Of a stretch of DNA of 64,000 bases, positions 22,760 through 33,854 are shown in pieces. Origin of the DNA: Letharia columbiana (taxonomy: Eukaryota; Ascomycota; Lecanoromycetes; Lecanorales; Parmeliaceae). The notes beneath the pieces are model-generated. The model searched no databases, had not been told where the DNA came from, and saw nothing but the letters and a program-made list of their open reading frames with translations. Position 1 is the first letter of the stretch, and each line of letters begins with the position of its first letter. The DNA lies in assembly GCF_014066305.1 (NCBI RefSeq), contig NW_023501062.1, positions 424,501-488,500 on the forward strand. The letters run 5' to 3'. Made by a program: the position numbers and the translations under genes.

Positions 22760-23178
22760 GCCTCATACTTCGCCTTTTGCGTCGAGAACAGTGGGTGATA
22801 GGCCTGCAGTCCTGACTCTGCGTAGATAGAGTAGAAACCATTGAGAACTTCTCATATTCCGGCACATCTTTGAAAAGTTCGAGTGTTGTGCGGCGCAAAA
22901 CGATCGCAGACAGTGGTCGCCGGAAAGCCCGGATAAATATCGGCCCTTTTGCCATCCGCAATCAATCTTCACCTCATGACCTATTCTTCCTGACAAGCTC
23001 CTATTTCTCTTCAAAGCTACTCCGCCGGTTCTCCCAGATACTAACACTACAGATGAATCGATTCTCCAGTTCCAGCCTTTGGGAGAAGGCGTTGAAGTTG
23101 CTCCCTTGGACCTAAGTACTCGTGTCTTCTCAATACACTACTTTTTGACTCGCAGGACCTGTATTTACTCTCTGAGTT
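22760..23178. other. Divergent intergenic region (STB6-like / RMD5)
   Basis: A 419-bp bidirectional promoter region. An out-of-frame ATG at 23053 opens a 20-codon frame upstream of RMD5 that could be an upstream ORF. Confidence 0.45.
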
Positions 23179-24600
23179 ATGGAAACACTACTCGAGGAGC
23201 ATGAGAAGCTGTCCCGCAAGGGCAACCTTTCGAAGAGTGTGGAAGATGTACAGAAGACCATTGATCTCCTAGTCAAGGCACGAGACTCAATAGTAGCAAG
23301 TACGTTCTGCTCTTTCTCATTGGTTCTCTCGGGCAGGATTCTCTGAAACATGCTCATCATTACTTTCAAGACCAGAATAGTGCTTCAGTGACACTAGCCA
23401 AGCTCCAGAATCCCGTCAAGCAATCATTCGAGGCTATCAACAGCGACCTGAAAGATGTCTACAAAGGACTTGGCAACTATTCAAAGGCGTTGGATAAGGT
23501 AAACAGCACTTCCTTAGGTCTCTACGAAACACAAGCTGAGAGTTGTCTTTACAGAAATTCAGAGACAAGCCCCTGCCAACGACCGATTATGACGCTCTGT
23601 CCTCACACCCAGCACTGATCAATCGCGCCATTGCCATGCACCTCCTGAGGGAGGGCCAATTCTCGGTTGCTTCAACCTTTCTGACCGATGCTACCAATAA
23701 CCCTCCGCGTCCAGAGCTCTCTTCCGGTACACCGAAGCCATACGCAAGCCTTGAGGTAGATTTGGGAATAGATTCCCTCAAGTCAGAATCGCTTCGGAAA
23801 CAGTTCGCCAACATGTACCATATCCTGCATGAGTTGAAGAACCAGCAGAATCTTCTACCTGCCATCGCATGGGCCAGGGAAAATACCGATGCATTGGAGA
23901 CAAGAGGAAGCAACTTGGAGTTCGAACTCTCAAAGCTACAATTTGTTTGGCTCTTCACTGGAGGCTCGAATCCGGACGACGCGAGAAGCTTGCTTTTTGG
24001 ACAACAGCAAGCGCTTGGATACGCTCGTCAGGAGTTTGCCCATTTCCAAGGACGCTACCTCCGAGAGATTCAACAGCTCAGTGGCGCTATGGCCTTCTGC
24101 CCCAATCTGGCTCAGTCTCCCTATCGACGAATTTTCCACAATGAGGATGCTTGGGATGACCTGGCCAATTCATTCACTCGGGAGTTCTGCTCGCTTCTTG
24201 GCTTGTCCGCGGACTCTCCTCTGTACATTGCTGCCACAGCTGGTGCGATAGCCTTGCCTACTCTTCTTAAGCTCCAGACCATTATGAAAGAGAAGCGAAC
24301 AGAATGGACGACGCAGCATGAGCTCCCAGTACGCATTTACTCTCAACCCACATATGTGGGCAACGTTGCTAATTGTTTCAGGTTGAAATACCTCTTCCGC
24401 CTGCCTACCACTTTCACTCTATCTTCGTTTGCCCGGTGTCGAAAGAGCAGACGACAGACGAGAATCCACCGATGATGATGCCTTGCGGACACGTTGTCGC
24501 GCAAGAATCGTTGGCGAGATTAAGTAAAGGGTCAAGGTTCAAGTGCCCGTACTGTCCAAGTGAAAGCAGGCCGGAAGATTCGATGAAGCTTTTTATGTAA
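23179..24600 (+). CDS. RMD5: GID/CTLH E3 ubiquitin ligase subunit Rmd5 (Gid2)
   Basis: Catalytic RING subunit of the GID ligase, which in yeast degrades gluconeogenic enzymes when glucose returns. Exons 23179-23299, 23371-23498, 23555-24328 and 24382-24600 total 1242 nt, giving 413 residues. The N-terminal helices ([20 protein letters not shown]) are typical of Rmd5/RMND5. LisH-CTLH modules follow in the middle ([34 protein letters not shown], about residues 110-220). The C-terminus is the degenerate [30 protein letters not shown], then FKCPYCPSE. This RING lacks some zinc ligands, as the family normally does. The acceptor for exon 2 is AAG at 23370, because the nearer CAG would put a stop in frame. 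Confidence 0.93.
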
Positions 24601-25516
24601 GTCAAGTCAGCAGGGGACGATTATCTAACGATTTTACGAAATGGGAAGGCTGCAGTTGCATGGCATTGGGAAAGCATCTGCTGGTTTTTCAGTGTGGGGA
24701 AGAGGGCGTGTTGAATGGAGTACCAGGCAGGCGGCCGCAGCTGTCGTCGATCCAGATTGCCGGCCATCTTTGTTTTGGCGGCGTTTCTCACGCAGGGCAC
24801 CAGCTAGACTGGGTGTATTCTTCGAGATCTATGGACAATGGCGTCTGCAGGCTGTACTGCCGTTCCAATCAACGACGTGGGGGTGCGCAACATGCTTTAT
24901 GTCGCGCGTGTGGGAGCGTGTGAGAGGGTGTCCTGTTTGTTACTTCTCCTACTTGGTCTGCTGTCCTTTCCCCTCCTCTTCTCTTTGTCTACGCCTGCTG
25001 CTTGCTTGCTTCTTTCTTTCTTCCTTGTCCTCCATCTTCCTATATTCCTTTGCGGGAGAGCAAATAAAAAAAATCCTAGGTTTCTTGCCTACTCGCTTGA
25101 ATTACCCTAGGATTCTTGGGATTTAGCCGAAGAGATGGCCCGCATTCTTACGGTACCCCGCCGTTTTGGCCTCGCTCGACTTTTTGCCCAAGCCCAGCAG
25201 CATCATCAATTGCGTTTCTGGTTGGTTCACCGTTTACTACCACCACCACTACTACTACTACCATCCTCCTTCCACCAGAAAAAGCAATACAATTCTCCCG
25301 TGAATTGCAATTTCGGGGCCTTCAGCGGGGTACTCATACATCGTTAGCTCCGCCTGCACCACCACTGGATCGCCCGAACGCTTGCACAACACCGCCGGAA
25401 GCAAGACGTCATCCTCCACCACCGTGCTCGCGGACCAGAAAGCACCCTTCACCAGCTTGTCCTCTCCTCCTCGTCCCTCTCCCACCAGCCTCCTCCGTCC
25501 TCAGAACAAGGCCTCC
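24601..25516. other. Upstream region of L-arabinitol dehydrogenase
   Basis: No gene. The plus strand is CT-rich with a (CTA/CAC)n stretch near 25230-25262 and pyrimidine tracts at 24985-25055, as in many fungal promoters and leaders. It contains a candidate XlnR/AraR-type site (listed separately). An in-frame ATG at 25382 could extend the dehydrogenase by 45 Ser/Pro-rich residues, but the family starts at 25517. Confidence 0.5.
25122..25128 (-). promoter_or_regulatory. Candidate XlnR/AraR-type site (GGCTAAA)
   Basis: GGCTAAA on the minus strand, within CGGCTAAAT, about 390 bp before the LAD1 start. GGCTAAA-like sequences are the known target of the pentose regulator XlnR/XYR1, and CGG-TAA sequences of AraR. 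A single 7-mer can occur by chance, so this is only suggestive. Confidence 0.35.
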
Positions 25517-26740
25517 ATGGCTACCGTGACCGAGACCATCAGCTTGCCCAACGTCGGTGTCTTCACAGACCCCGAGCACAAGCTCTGGGTGGCCGAGTCC
25601 GGACCTACACTCGAGAGCGTCAAGAAGGGACAAGACCTCAAGCATGGCGAAGTCACAATCGGGATCAAGAGCACGGGAATCTGCGGGTAATCTCTCCTAC
25701 ATTCATCCCCTCTGCCTCCGCTGCTCCTCCTCCTCCTCCTCCTCAATCCTCTCCTTCCTCTCCAAACCCCAGACTGATCTCGAACGTCGCACAGATCCGA
25801 CATCCACTTCTGGCACGCCGGCCGCATCGGCCCCATGATCGTCACCGACACGCACATCCTCGGCCACGAATCCGCCGGCGTCATCCTGGCCACGCACCCC
25901 TCGGTCACGCACCTCAAGCCCGGCGACCGCGTCGCCATCGAACCGGACATCATCTGCAACCAGTGCGAACCCTGCCTGACGGGCCGCTACAACGGCTGCC
26001 TCAACATGCGCTTCCTCTCCACGCCCCCCGTCGACGGCCTCCTGCGGCGCTACGTCAACCACCCGGCCGTCTGGTGCCACAAGATCGGCGACATGAGCTT
26101 CGAAAACGGCGCCCTGCTCGAACCGCTCAGCGTGGCCCTGGCCGGCGTGGAGCGGGCGGGCGTCAAACTCGGGGACCCGATCCTGATCTGCGGCGCCGGC
26201 CCCATCGGCCTCATCACGCTGCTGTGCGCCGCGGCCGCCGGGGCCGAACCGATCGTGGTGACGGACATCGACGAGGGCCGGCTGGCCTTCGCCCAGGAGC
26301 TCGTGCCGCGCGTGCGCCCGTTCCTGGTGGAGCGGGGCGTCGGGGAGGAGGAGGCGGCGGGGGCCATTGTCCGGCTGGCCGGGGGCGTGCAGCCGGCCAT
26401 CGCGCTCGAGTGCACGGGCGTCGAGAGCAGCGTCAACGCCGCCGTCCACAGCGTCAAGTTCGGCGGCAAGGTCTTCGTCATCGGCGTCGGCAAGCCCGAG
26501 ATGCGCCTGCCCTTTATGCGCCTCAGCACCCAGGAGATCGACCTGCAGTTCCAGTACCGCTACGCCAACACGTGGCCGCGCGCCATCCGGCTGGTCGAGA
26601 GCGGGGTGCTGCAGTTGGGCCGGCTCGTGACGCATCGGTTCGACATTGAGGATGCCGTCCGGGCGTTCGAGACGGCGGCGGATCCGAAGACGGGGGCTAT
26701 CAAGGTGCAGATCCAGAGTGAGATGGATGTGCAGTGGTGA
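25517..26740 (+). CDS. lad1: L-arabinitol 4-dehydrogenase (zinc-dependent MDR)
   Basis: Oxidises L-arabinitol to L-xylulose with NAD+, the second step of fungal L-arabinose catabolism. Exons 25517-25686 and 25795-26740 join to 1116 nt, giving 371 residues. Catalytic zinc ligands are visible: Cys56 (ICGSDIHFWH), His81 and Glu82 (GHES). Structural zinc Cys are 111, 114, 117 and 125. The Rossmann motif is [10 protein letters not shown], with TDIDEGRL as the NAD-selecting strand end. [22 protein letters not shown] and [12 protein letters not shown] are strongly LAD-type, distinguishing it from xylitol dehydrogenase and sorbitol dehydrogenase. Exon 2 is extremely GC-rich with nearly all third positions G or C, unlike most neighbours, which creates a long open antisense frame. 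Confidence 0.95.
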
Positions 26741-26868
26741 GGCGGGGTGGGTCAAGGTGGGGTTGGGGGTTTACGTGTGGTGGTTAGAGATTGAGAATAG
26801 AATAGAGCATGCGTGATATCTGAATTTTCCTTCGGTATGCTAGCATAAGAAGTCTAAAAAAGCATCTG

Positions 26869-28175
26869 CTATGAAACATATGGATTGGCCTTTTCAGGGT
26901 GGTGGACCCGGTGGGTTGCCTTGCTCATATGCAAGGACCTTGTCTGCCATGTTCTTTTTCGTCGTAGGCCCCTTGAGAACCATCCAATTTGTTTCCTCGT
27001 CCGTAGATCATTACTATCCCACACCCTCTCGTTGGACACCGTCTCGGGTGGTAGGGCCCAGACCTGGGAGCAAATACTGGAGGCCAAATCTTTGGCCAGA
27101 GGTCCGTTAGGTGACAGGGATCGCAAAGTGTCTAGGCCTTGATGGTCCATGATGTCCGCGGAGGAAGAGGCTGCAACGCCGCTTTGTTTCCTCTTCTCCG
27201 ACATCTTCATGGCCAGGTTGTGTGTCAAAATGGTCTCTGAGCATTCGAGGAGTGTCGCCCATTATATCCAGCCCAGACCACGTGACATCATTTCCATCCC
27301 TGTGGGAGTCAGCTTTCCTTCTTCGAGGCAAAAGCCAGAGAGCAATGAGACAGGCACAAGGTCGTTTCTGTTCCTGAAGTATGTCTCACGAGTCATGACA
27401 CGGTATGAGCTAGGAAAGGACAGCTCCTAAATGTACATACCATTCGTAATGGTATACCCGATTCCGCATCCAATGACGACGGAGTTCAGAGCCGAGCAGT
27501 CCGACGTTCAATGGCAGCTGCCCGGCCCGTACGATTCTTCGATATCGGCGTGGAAAAGGTGACCGTAGATGACACAACTGTAAAGACTCGTTCTTGCGAG
27601 CGTTAGATCGGCACACAGACCACACTGGCTCTCGTCTCCGTCACAGATCTGTAGCCCATCAAAGGTTCGTGCTGCGCGGCAATCTTGTCGATGTGTTGCT
27701 CCTCTCTTCGCGGCGACGGACTGGACAAGTGGTTCCACAACCTTGCTATCTGCCTCATGAAGGGCCCGAACCTCTTGAGTGCTCCACCTCGCTATCTCCA
27801 CGCTCAGCTTGAGGTGCCCCTCATCGGATTCCATGAGGATGGCATCCCAGAGCTCTTGACCGTTCCGCTGCAGCCATCTTCGTAGCGTCTTGCGAAAAAG
27901 GCGGGAAAGGTTGCTTTGGTGTTGACGCAGGTGTGGCAGAAGCGGCGGCATGTTCGAATGGTAGCGTACCGGTCATCGAGACACTCGAGGTAGTGAGGAA
28001 GTCTCGTGCGGATATCATTTGGTCGGTCCGTAACCTTCGTTCCAGTAGTTACTTTTGGGGCCTCAACTGCTGCCAAGGGTTTGAGGTGTTCCAAGAGGTT
28101 TAACATGGGCCCATCACGACCGGCCGTTGGTGGGCAGTTCCAAAGTTCGTCGGACCGAAAGTGTGGAGGAGACAT
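26869..28175 (-). CDS. Hypothetical, possibly degenerate multi-exon gene
   Basis: Several minus-strand open segments look protein-like but join poorly. The first starts at 28175 (MSPPHFRSDELWN) and reaches LPHYLECLDDR. A GTACGC donor there and an AG near 27872 would continue with WLQRNGQELWDAILMES through to GLCADLTLARTSLYSC, ending in a TGA at 27508. In the same frame beyond that stop comes SALNSVVIGCGIGYTITN. Next is a 141-nt intron-like element with good GT-AG ends, then a segment reading DVTWSGLDIMGDTPRMLRDHF. The stop suggests either a missed intron or a nonsense mutation. I do not recognise the family. Treat boundaries as approximate. Confidence 0.3.
27300..27440 (-). mobile_element. 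Introner-like element, copy 1
   Basis: A 141-nt minus-strand segment starting GTATGTACATTT and ending GCTGACTCCCACAG. It resembles the three long DUS3 introns along much of its length: CTCATTGCTC, the CTCGAAGAAGG block and the GCTGAC branch site are shared. It lies in the uncertain gene at 26869-28175. Confidence 0.65.
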
Positions 28176-28589
28176 GGTGTCGTGAGGGTATGCGGTCCGG
28201 AAAACGTTTATGTTTGGGGGCTAGTCCTTCGAATGATGACTTTGATGTCTGAAGGGTGTTGAGAGATATCAGTATTTACATTTAGGTAGCCGCGTCTGGC
28301 AAGCGCTACGCAGCTCCGTTCATCGCTCTTTGAGAGAAATAGTGCATAAGTTAGCTCTTCAAGAACGACGTTCTCAAAATGGGTATATCTGCTCCAAAAT
28401 CTCCCCAATCCCACATTGAAAGAGGACAAAGGCTCAGTAGCGCTGCATAAAGTATCCAACACAAAAGAACAGACAACAAGAGCCAAATCGAACTTCCTGC
28501 TTTACGCATTAGCCCTCACGTTGACCCCAACCCTTTCGTCATACTTGTACATCATCCAAAGCCGTTACCCCAAACACCCAAGAAGATCA

Positions 28590-31043
28590 TCAACTCTGTA
28601 TAACCACCCCTTCCCTGCCTTCGGCATCTTCAACTTGGAATCCAAACACCAACCTAAATAAATCTTTCAGCCAAGTATATTGCCCATGACTCCCAACCAT
28701 CCACCTCACACTCCTTGCTACATCCGCAGCCCTGGCTCTTCGCACTGGCCCAGGATTCCTTAATGCTGGATCGCTCGCCACAGCTTTCTTGTAATCTTGT
28801 AAAAGTTGAGACTGCCAGGGCTGCGTTCCGAAGGAATTGGACGGCACGGACTTGACGAAGGAGGCGAGGGTGGTGGGGGAGGAGCGTTGAAATCCTGTAT
28901 TTGCAGCTGCTTTTACGATGAGCAATCTCAGACATGTGAGACGTGCGTCTTCGGCATTGGGCAGGCCACTGGCGGGGTTGATGATTGTGGAAGTTGAGGA
29001 GGTCGTACGCCCAGAGGATTGGGAGTAGCCGCTCAAATTGCTAGAGGACGAGGACCATTGCGGTTGGTGTTGCCCTGGTTGTTGGCGGTTATTTTGGTCT
29101 GAGGGTCCGAGAACCAGTATATTGGGCACGGGGCCTTCGTCTGGAGAATCTTGCACCGTGTCTTCAAAGACGGTGGTGGGGGTTTCGGGGTTCGCACGGC
29201 CAAAGTCCTCCTCTTCGGACTCGTAATATGAATCGGGGACGTGGGCGAAGGAGGCGGCTACTTGTGATTGTTTTGCTTGCTGGAAAGCCTGTGTGAAGGT
29301 CGTTTGGCTGGGTCGAGGCGTGCCGCGGTCCGGTCGTATCTGGGTCCAGCCTTCTCTGAAAAGGTCGCAGAGTTCCCAGCACGCTTGGACAGCGGAGCCG
29401 AGGAGTTCTTCATCGGCGGGTTTGCCTTCTCGTTTGTTTTGGCGGAGGCTGAAGAGCATTTCGGCGAGGGACCAGCAGGCTTCGAGAAGGGAGTCTGTTT
29501 CTCGGGCTAGGTCGGAGCGTTGTTTCATCAGACGGTGGCAGAGCGTTATGTAGAAGTCCAAGGTCCGTTCTCGAAAGGCTTCCGGCAGTGTTCGGTCGTG
29601 AGTATTGTATAGATGGTTGTTGAGCTCGAAGCTGACCCGTAGGACGGAGTCAGCGACGTCGTTGTCCCGCCGCCGTACTTCAAAAAGGCACTGGCAAAAG
29701 TCGCGGCAGAGATCCAGTGTGGGTCGGACCTGAGTGGCTATCTCTTCGTCTCGTGTTTCGTACAGCTTCTGGCAAAGCTTCCAACATGATTTCCAGGCCT
29801 GTTCTTGCATGTCACCTTTGGCGGAGAAGCTAAAATGCGACCTTTCGTCACTGAAGATCCTCTCGCGATGTATATAGCTCAAGCCAGCTAATGTATTGCA
29901 TAGTGTCCAACACTCGCTGAGCGCGATCTTGAGGGCTGCAACTTCGTCCGCAGTTTCCTGAAACCGTTCGACGGTGTGATCAAAAAGGGAAGTGTGGTGG
30001 TTGGGAGTCAGGTCATCGTTAATTTCGGTATCCAATGCTTCTGGTATATCTGGATTCAAATAAGCGCCCAAACGTTTGATAGATGGCATTAATGACTACC
30101 TTCGAGATTGCTCGACCGCGAGCTCGACCGTGAAGTATTATTAGGTTTCTTGGGCTCTAATGTCTGCGCCTCTGCCTCTGGTCTTGTTTGCGCTCTAGGG
30201 GTAGCCGACCAATCTCTTGTAATTGGTGCTATTGAAGTTTGTAGGGGAGGCGGCGAGCTCGGACTGCTCGAGAATTTCTGCAAACATATTACTATCGGTA
30301 GCCATGCTCGTGCAATGCAGGATCTACCTTGTCCCCTCCATTGTCTTCCGGAGGCGGTACAATGACAATGTCAGATGCTTGGGAAGAAGTTGGCATGGAA
30401 CGATGTAGCGAAGGGGGCGACTGTCGGTGCTTTTGACTCAATTAGCAATCTATAATTGAGCTTCGGGCTGGCCTGTTGGACCTCACAAATGCGTCGAAGC
30501 CTTGCGGGGCATGTATGACCGAGCTTGGTTGTTCGTCATCGTCTGATCGTGGCTTTCGAGCATCTGAAGCCGCGTTGGCAGTTTCGAGCTAGAGAGTCTT
30601 AAGTCTACTGTTGCTTGTCTTGTATGGGCAAGGCGACGGGCATACCTTCAATGCCGGTTCTGTAGACCTTAAGGGCGCTGGGGGCTCTGGTGGCATTGGT
30701 GTAGGATCTAAATCTTCATTCTCTATGCCTGTATCGTCAATGTCGGTCGTGTCGGTGCCGTTTGAAGAGGTAGCGATAGGTGAGGGGTCAGGAATGTCAC
30801 TGGGACTTGAGGCTAGTGGGGAAGATTGATTGGGAGGATGGAGGGATCTGGCGTGTTCGTTGGACCTGACACGTCAGCTTGGTTGTAGATTGGGAGAGAG
30901 CGGGCATACAATGGCCGGCTGTGGGTACTCGTAATTGGAGATCTGAACGGCGCTGGCGACGTGGGCGATTCCGAGTACGGCGAGAAAGCCGACATGAGGT
31001 TGCGATCTGGGGACGGCAGCATCGGCGATTTCAACGCCATCAT
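28590..31043 (-). CDS. Conserved ascomycete protein of unknown function (DUF7624-like)
   Basis: Six exons (30910-31043, 30646-30865, 30487-30588, 30328-30429, 30100-30277, 28590-30049) sum to 2196 nt, giving 731 residues. The first 230 residues are disordered, rich in Ser/Pro/Asp, starting MMALKSPMLPSPDRNLMSAF. The core (about 240-480) is all-helical with recurring Cys-Trp pairs: LSECWTLCNTLAGLSYIHRE, WKSCWKLCQKLYETRDE, LEACWSLAEMLFSLRQ and VQACWELCDLF. This is a repeat-like arrangement. A Ser/Gln-rich linker and a basic helical end (WMVGSHGQYTWLKDLFRLVFG) follow. From memory it resembles the fungal family catalogued as DUF7624; I could not check that. No function is known to me. Exon phases all match. 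Confidence 0.8.
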
Positions 31044-32395
31044 TGTTAAAGGATACTCGGCGCGATCATAGAAGCTGCTGGCCTTATTGGCGAGCGATTG
31101 CTTCCTGAGATACTTGTTGGGATGGGCGCTGATGATGTGGGAGCAGTTTGGATGATCAAGGCTAGAAGTATCTGCGGGGCAGCATTGGAGGAGTCGAGAA
31201 TAAGGCTACAGGTCGATATGCAGACCGTTGATCATGGGATACTCGAAGCTGGTGTACTGGTGGGGCTCTTCGGTCAAGGCTTGCAGTCTCTATGGATGAT
31301 GACTGCATTCGACGTCGCTGGCTTGAAGATGTACCAGTCATTGAATAGGATTGTCAAGAAGTCTAGGTACATTTGCTTTGCCGCAATGTGACTGGAGGAG
31401 TCGAAACACCAACCCACGCCAACGCGAAAAAGGACATTTCCCAGGCTGTCGGAAGGCTGCAGCATGCAGATAATAGTCAGTTAGTTCTGGTCAATAGTGA
31501 AATGATAAAGTTCTAGAGGCTGTCAGCAAAGGCTTTAGATCTGCATCCTGCATTGAAACGCAGTCCTATCTTCTGACGCAAGAATGTAATGCTCAAACCT
31601 CCTCCGCAACAGTCGCTATTAGCTCCTCTATTGGACGAGAAGCGGGGACAGCACACATCGAAACATCACACGCTTTGGAGCACTTGGGAGTCTTCTGATT
31701 GGACGAGCGAGCTGTAAGCGCCCAGCGGGAGCTACACATCTTCAGGGTGGTGCTGGTGCACGGGTCTTCTCTTTCCCTTCCCATGCTTCCCATGCTTCCA
31801 ATCATGGAGGCAAAAGAGCTGTTTGTTTCTTAGTTTTCGAGACGGCTTGGGCATCTATCGACGGCTCTTCGGGTAGGCTTGCGGCGAGAGCGGGGATGAT
31901 ACCAGCTCCAGGGCACAGGTAGCGATGCCGAGCGGCCTGACTTGATAGTAGGACATTATCTCTGTACGGATGACAGTCATAGATGGAGACACTTGTCCAG
32001 ATGACATTGGTAGGGTCAACGTCAAAGGTGCCAACATTGATATTGCCAGTCATTTCGGACGCTTATAGCTACTGAGACAAGGACACGAGAAGAACGCATA
32101 GAAAAGGTTTTTGGCACGTAAAGGGGAAAGATAATTTCTGGAATGGAAATGTTACGCGTTGGAGAATCGCAAGAAACTCTGAACTTTTCGCTATCCGCCT
32201 CTCAACTTCTGCATCTATGCATACTTAGGATGTACGGCCAGGAAGTATGATGCTACCCATCCAATTGACACGATCTCTGTAGCTTTCCATGGCCCTTTCT
32301 ATGCCACTTCTTCTTCCCACGTCCAACGCCGAGCTCTGAGCACGAAAGCTGTCTTGTCGAAGAAGCTCCAACGTATGGGCGTTGCCGAGAATCCT
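31044..32395. other. Intergenic region with weak ORFs
   Basis: Upstream of the DUF7624-like gene and downstream of the Yet3-like gene. Minus-strand frames at 31593-31805 and 31802-32053 (the latter starting MTGNINVGTFDVDP) overlap by four bases and might belong to one small gene, but no splice join or family was recognised. Confidence 0.35.
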
Positions 32396-33298
32396 CTATC
32401 GATCCTTCTTGGGCGTGGAATCAGCATTCTGCTTGCTGTACTGATCCCCCAAATTCCCATATTCACGGCTCAGGCCTTCACTCTGCTTCTTGAGCGCCTC
32501 AATGTCCCTATCCTTCTGCGCCAACTGGTTCTTCAGCTTTCCGATCTCTCCAGCACCACCTGCCTGAGCAAGTTTGTCAGAGTCCTTGCCTGAAGCCTTG
32601 GGGTCACCTTCGTAGCGCTTGACTTTCTCTTCGAGACGGAGCGTGTCGAGGATCATCACGTAGGTGCGGTTGAGGATGAGGGAGAGGAAGAGGGTGAAGC
32701 CGCAAAGGTACATGTTGCGTTGGGAGTAGAATTTGCGGGCTTGCACCTCCATGCGGCCGGAGCCTTCGAGCATGGCGGAGCTGGCTGGATGTTAGTGATA
32801 CCCTAGGCTTGGTTATGTGGCTGAGACGTACTTTTGGCTGCTCTTGGTTTTGGCCAGCTCGACTTGAACGCTGTAGACACGGTTCACACTGTCGATGAAC
32901 AAGATTAAGATGAAGATGAACGTAATCTATCGTTGTGTCAGCCGCTTCAAACGCACATGGGTACCAGTGCAGAGCTACCTTCATGCCATATTGCAGCTTC
33001 GCTATGAGCGGATTCTCGGAGATGAAGTTGAAGAGCTTGCGCTTCATGGAGTATGGTAGAGGGACGATGAGCATTCCGAAGACGCTCATCTCGAACACCA
33101 GGAGTGCGAACACCTAGGCAGCCATTGCGTCAGCAGCGGATCATGAAGGAAGAGGATGGCATTGGTATGAACCGGAGCATAGATTAGGGAAGGCATTGCT
33201 GCTGTGGATTATGGGGATTGTCGATTGGGGATGATGTTGAAAGCTGTTTGTTGTGGTGAAGAAGGGAGATTACTTGCCAACGTATAGTACAAAGTCAT
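32396..33298 (-). CDS. YET3: BAP31/Yet3-family ER membrane protein
   Basis: ER-resident multi-pass protein of the BAP31 family, implicated in secretory cargo sorting and association with the translocon. Exons 33278-33298, 32979-33113, 32832-32926 and 32396-32780 total 636 nt, giving 211 residues. Three membrane segments are visible: VFALLVFEMSVFGMLIVPLP (about 8-27), ITFIFILILFIDSVNRVY (about 53-70) and MYLCGFTLFLSLILNRTYVM (about 108-127). A C-terminal coiled coil (GEIGKLKNQLAQKDRDIEAL) and a basic KKDR-type ending (ER retrieval-like) follow. The first intron must start with GC (TTG then GCAAGT): the only GT nearby breaks the frame, while the GC donor gives the family start MTLYYTLVF. Confidence 0.9.
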
Positions 33299-33854
33299 CG
33301 TGGCGGGTCAAAAACCGGGAACGTGCTATGATGTAGTTTTGGCGTTGCTACGTTACTCAACTTCTGATACGTCCTTGCTTTTTGTACGCGATTCTAAAGT
33401 AACTATCAATGTTGTAGAGTGTTTCCTTCTCGGTGCCAAAAGAAAAGAACAACAGTAGCGGTGTTGAGTTGGGGAAAACAAGGAAGGCTCGATATGGCAA
33501 CCTGACAAGTGACACGAAGCGGCCTCGGCATCATTTTTAGGCGACAAATCAGCACCTTGCCTTAAATATTTCTACAGACTCTACCTACTCGTAGATTATT
33601 CACAGGCAGAGGACAATACTACGCATTCGATGCAATTGTGATCACATGCTGTGCTAAAGTCTTCTGCCGTTCTATCTATCCTGTTCTCATCTAGGTAATA
33701 GACTTTTATAAAGCTGTTGCAAGCCTCTAATATACTTCATCCACCATATAAATCAAGATATTCCATGGTTTGCATTTTCGCTTGCTAAAAACGTATAGGG
33801 CTCCGTCTTAGATATCATGTCTGAACTGGGGGTTGAGTGATTGTAGCAACGCAA
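33299..33854. other. AT-rich spacer, no gene seen
   Basis: Upstream of the Yet3-like gene and downstream of DUS3. A+T-rich with no coding signal. Confidence 0.5.

Larger units (their letters stand above)
26741..28589. other. Gene-poor stretch with a doubtful minus-strand gene
   Basis: Contains the uncertain gene at 26869-28175 and an introner-like element at 27300-27440. The rest (26741-26868 and 28176-28589) shows nothing supported. Confidence 0.4.

Noticed and set aside
24641..25126. 161-codon plus-strand frame between RMD5 and LAD1
   Set aside because: Lies in pyrimidine-rich promoter DNA; the hydrophobic and Ser/Phe-rich content follows from CT tracts.
25964..26649. 228-codon frame on the plus strand inside LAD1
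   Set aside because: Out-of-frame shadow of the same GC-rich exon, almost entirely Arg, Pro, Gly and Ala.
7..26740. Pentose-utilisation gene cluster (xylose reductase plus L-arabinitol dehydrogenase)
   Set aside because: The two genes are 25 kb apart with ten or so unrelated housekeeping genes between them; co-location is probably chance.
25703..26755. 350-codon open frame on the minus strand
   Set aside because: It is exactly antisense to LAD1 exon 2. Its Arg/Ala/Asp/Gly-rich composition is what G/C-ending codons produce on the opposite strand.
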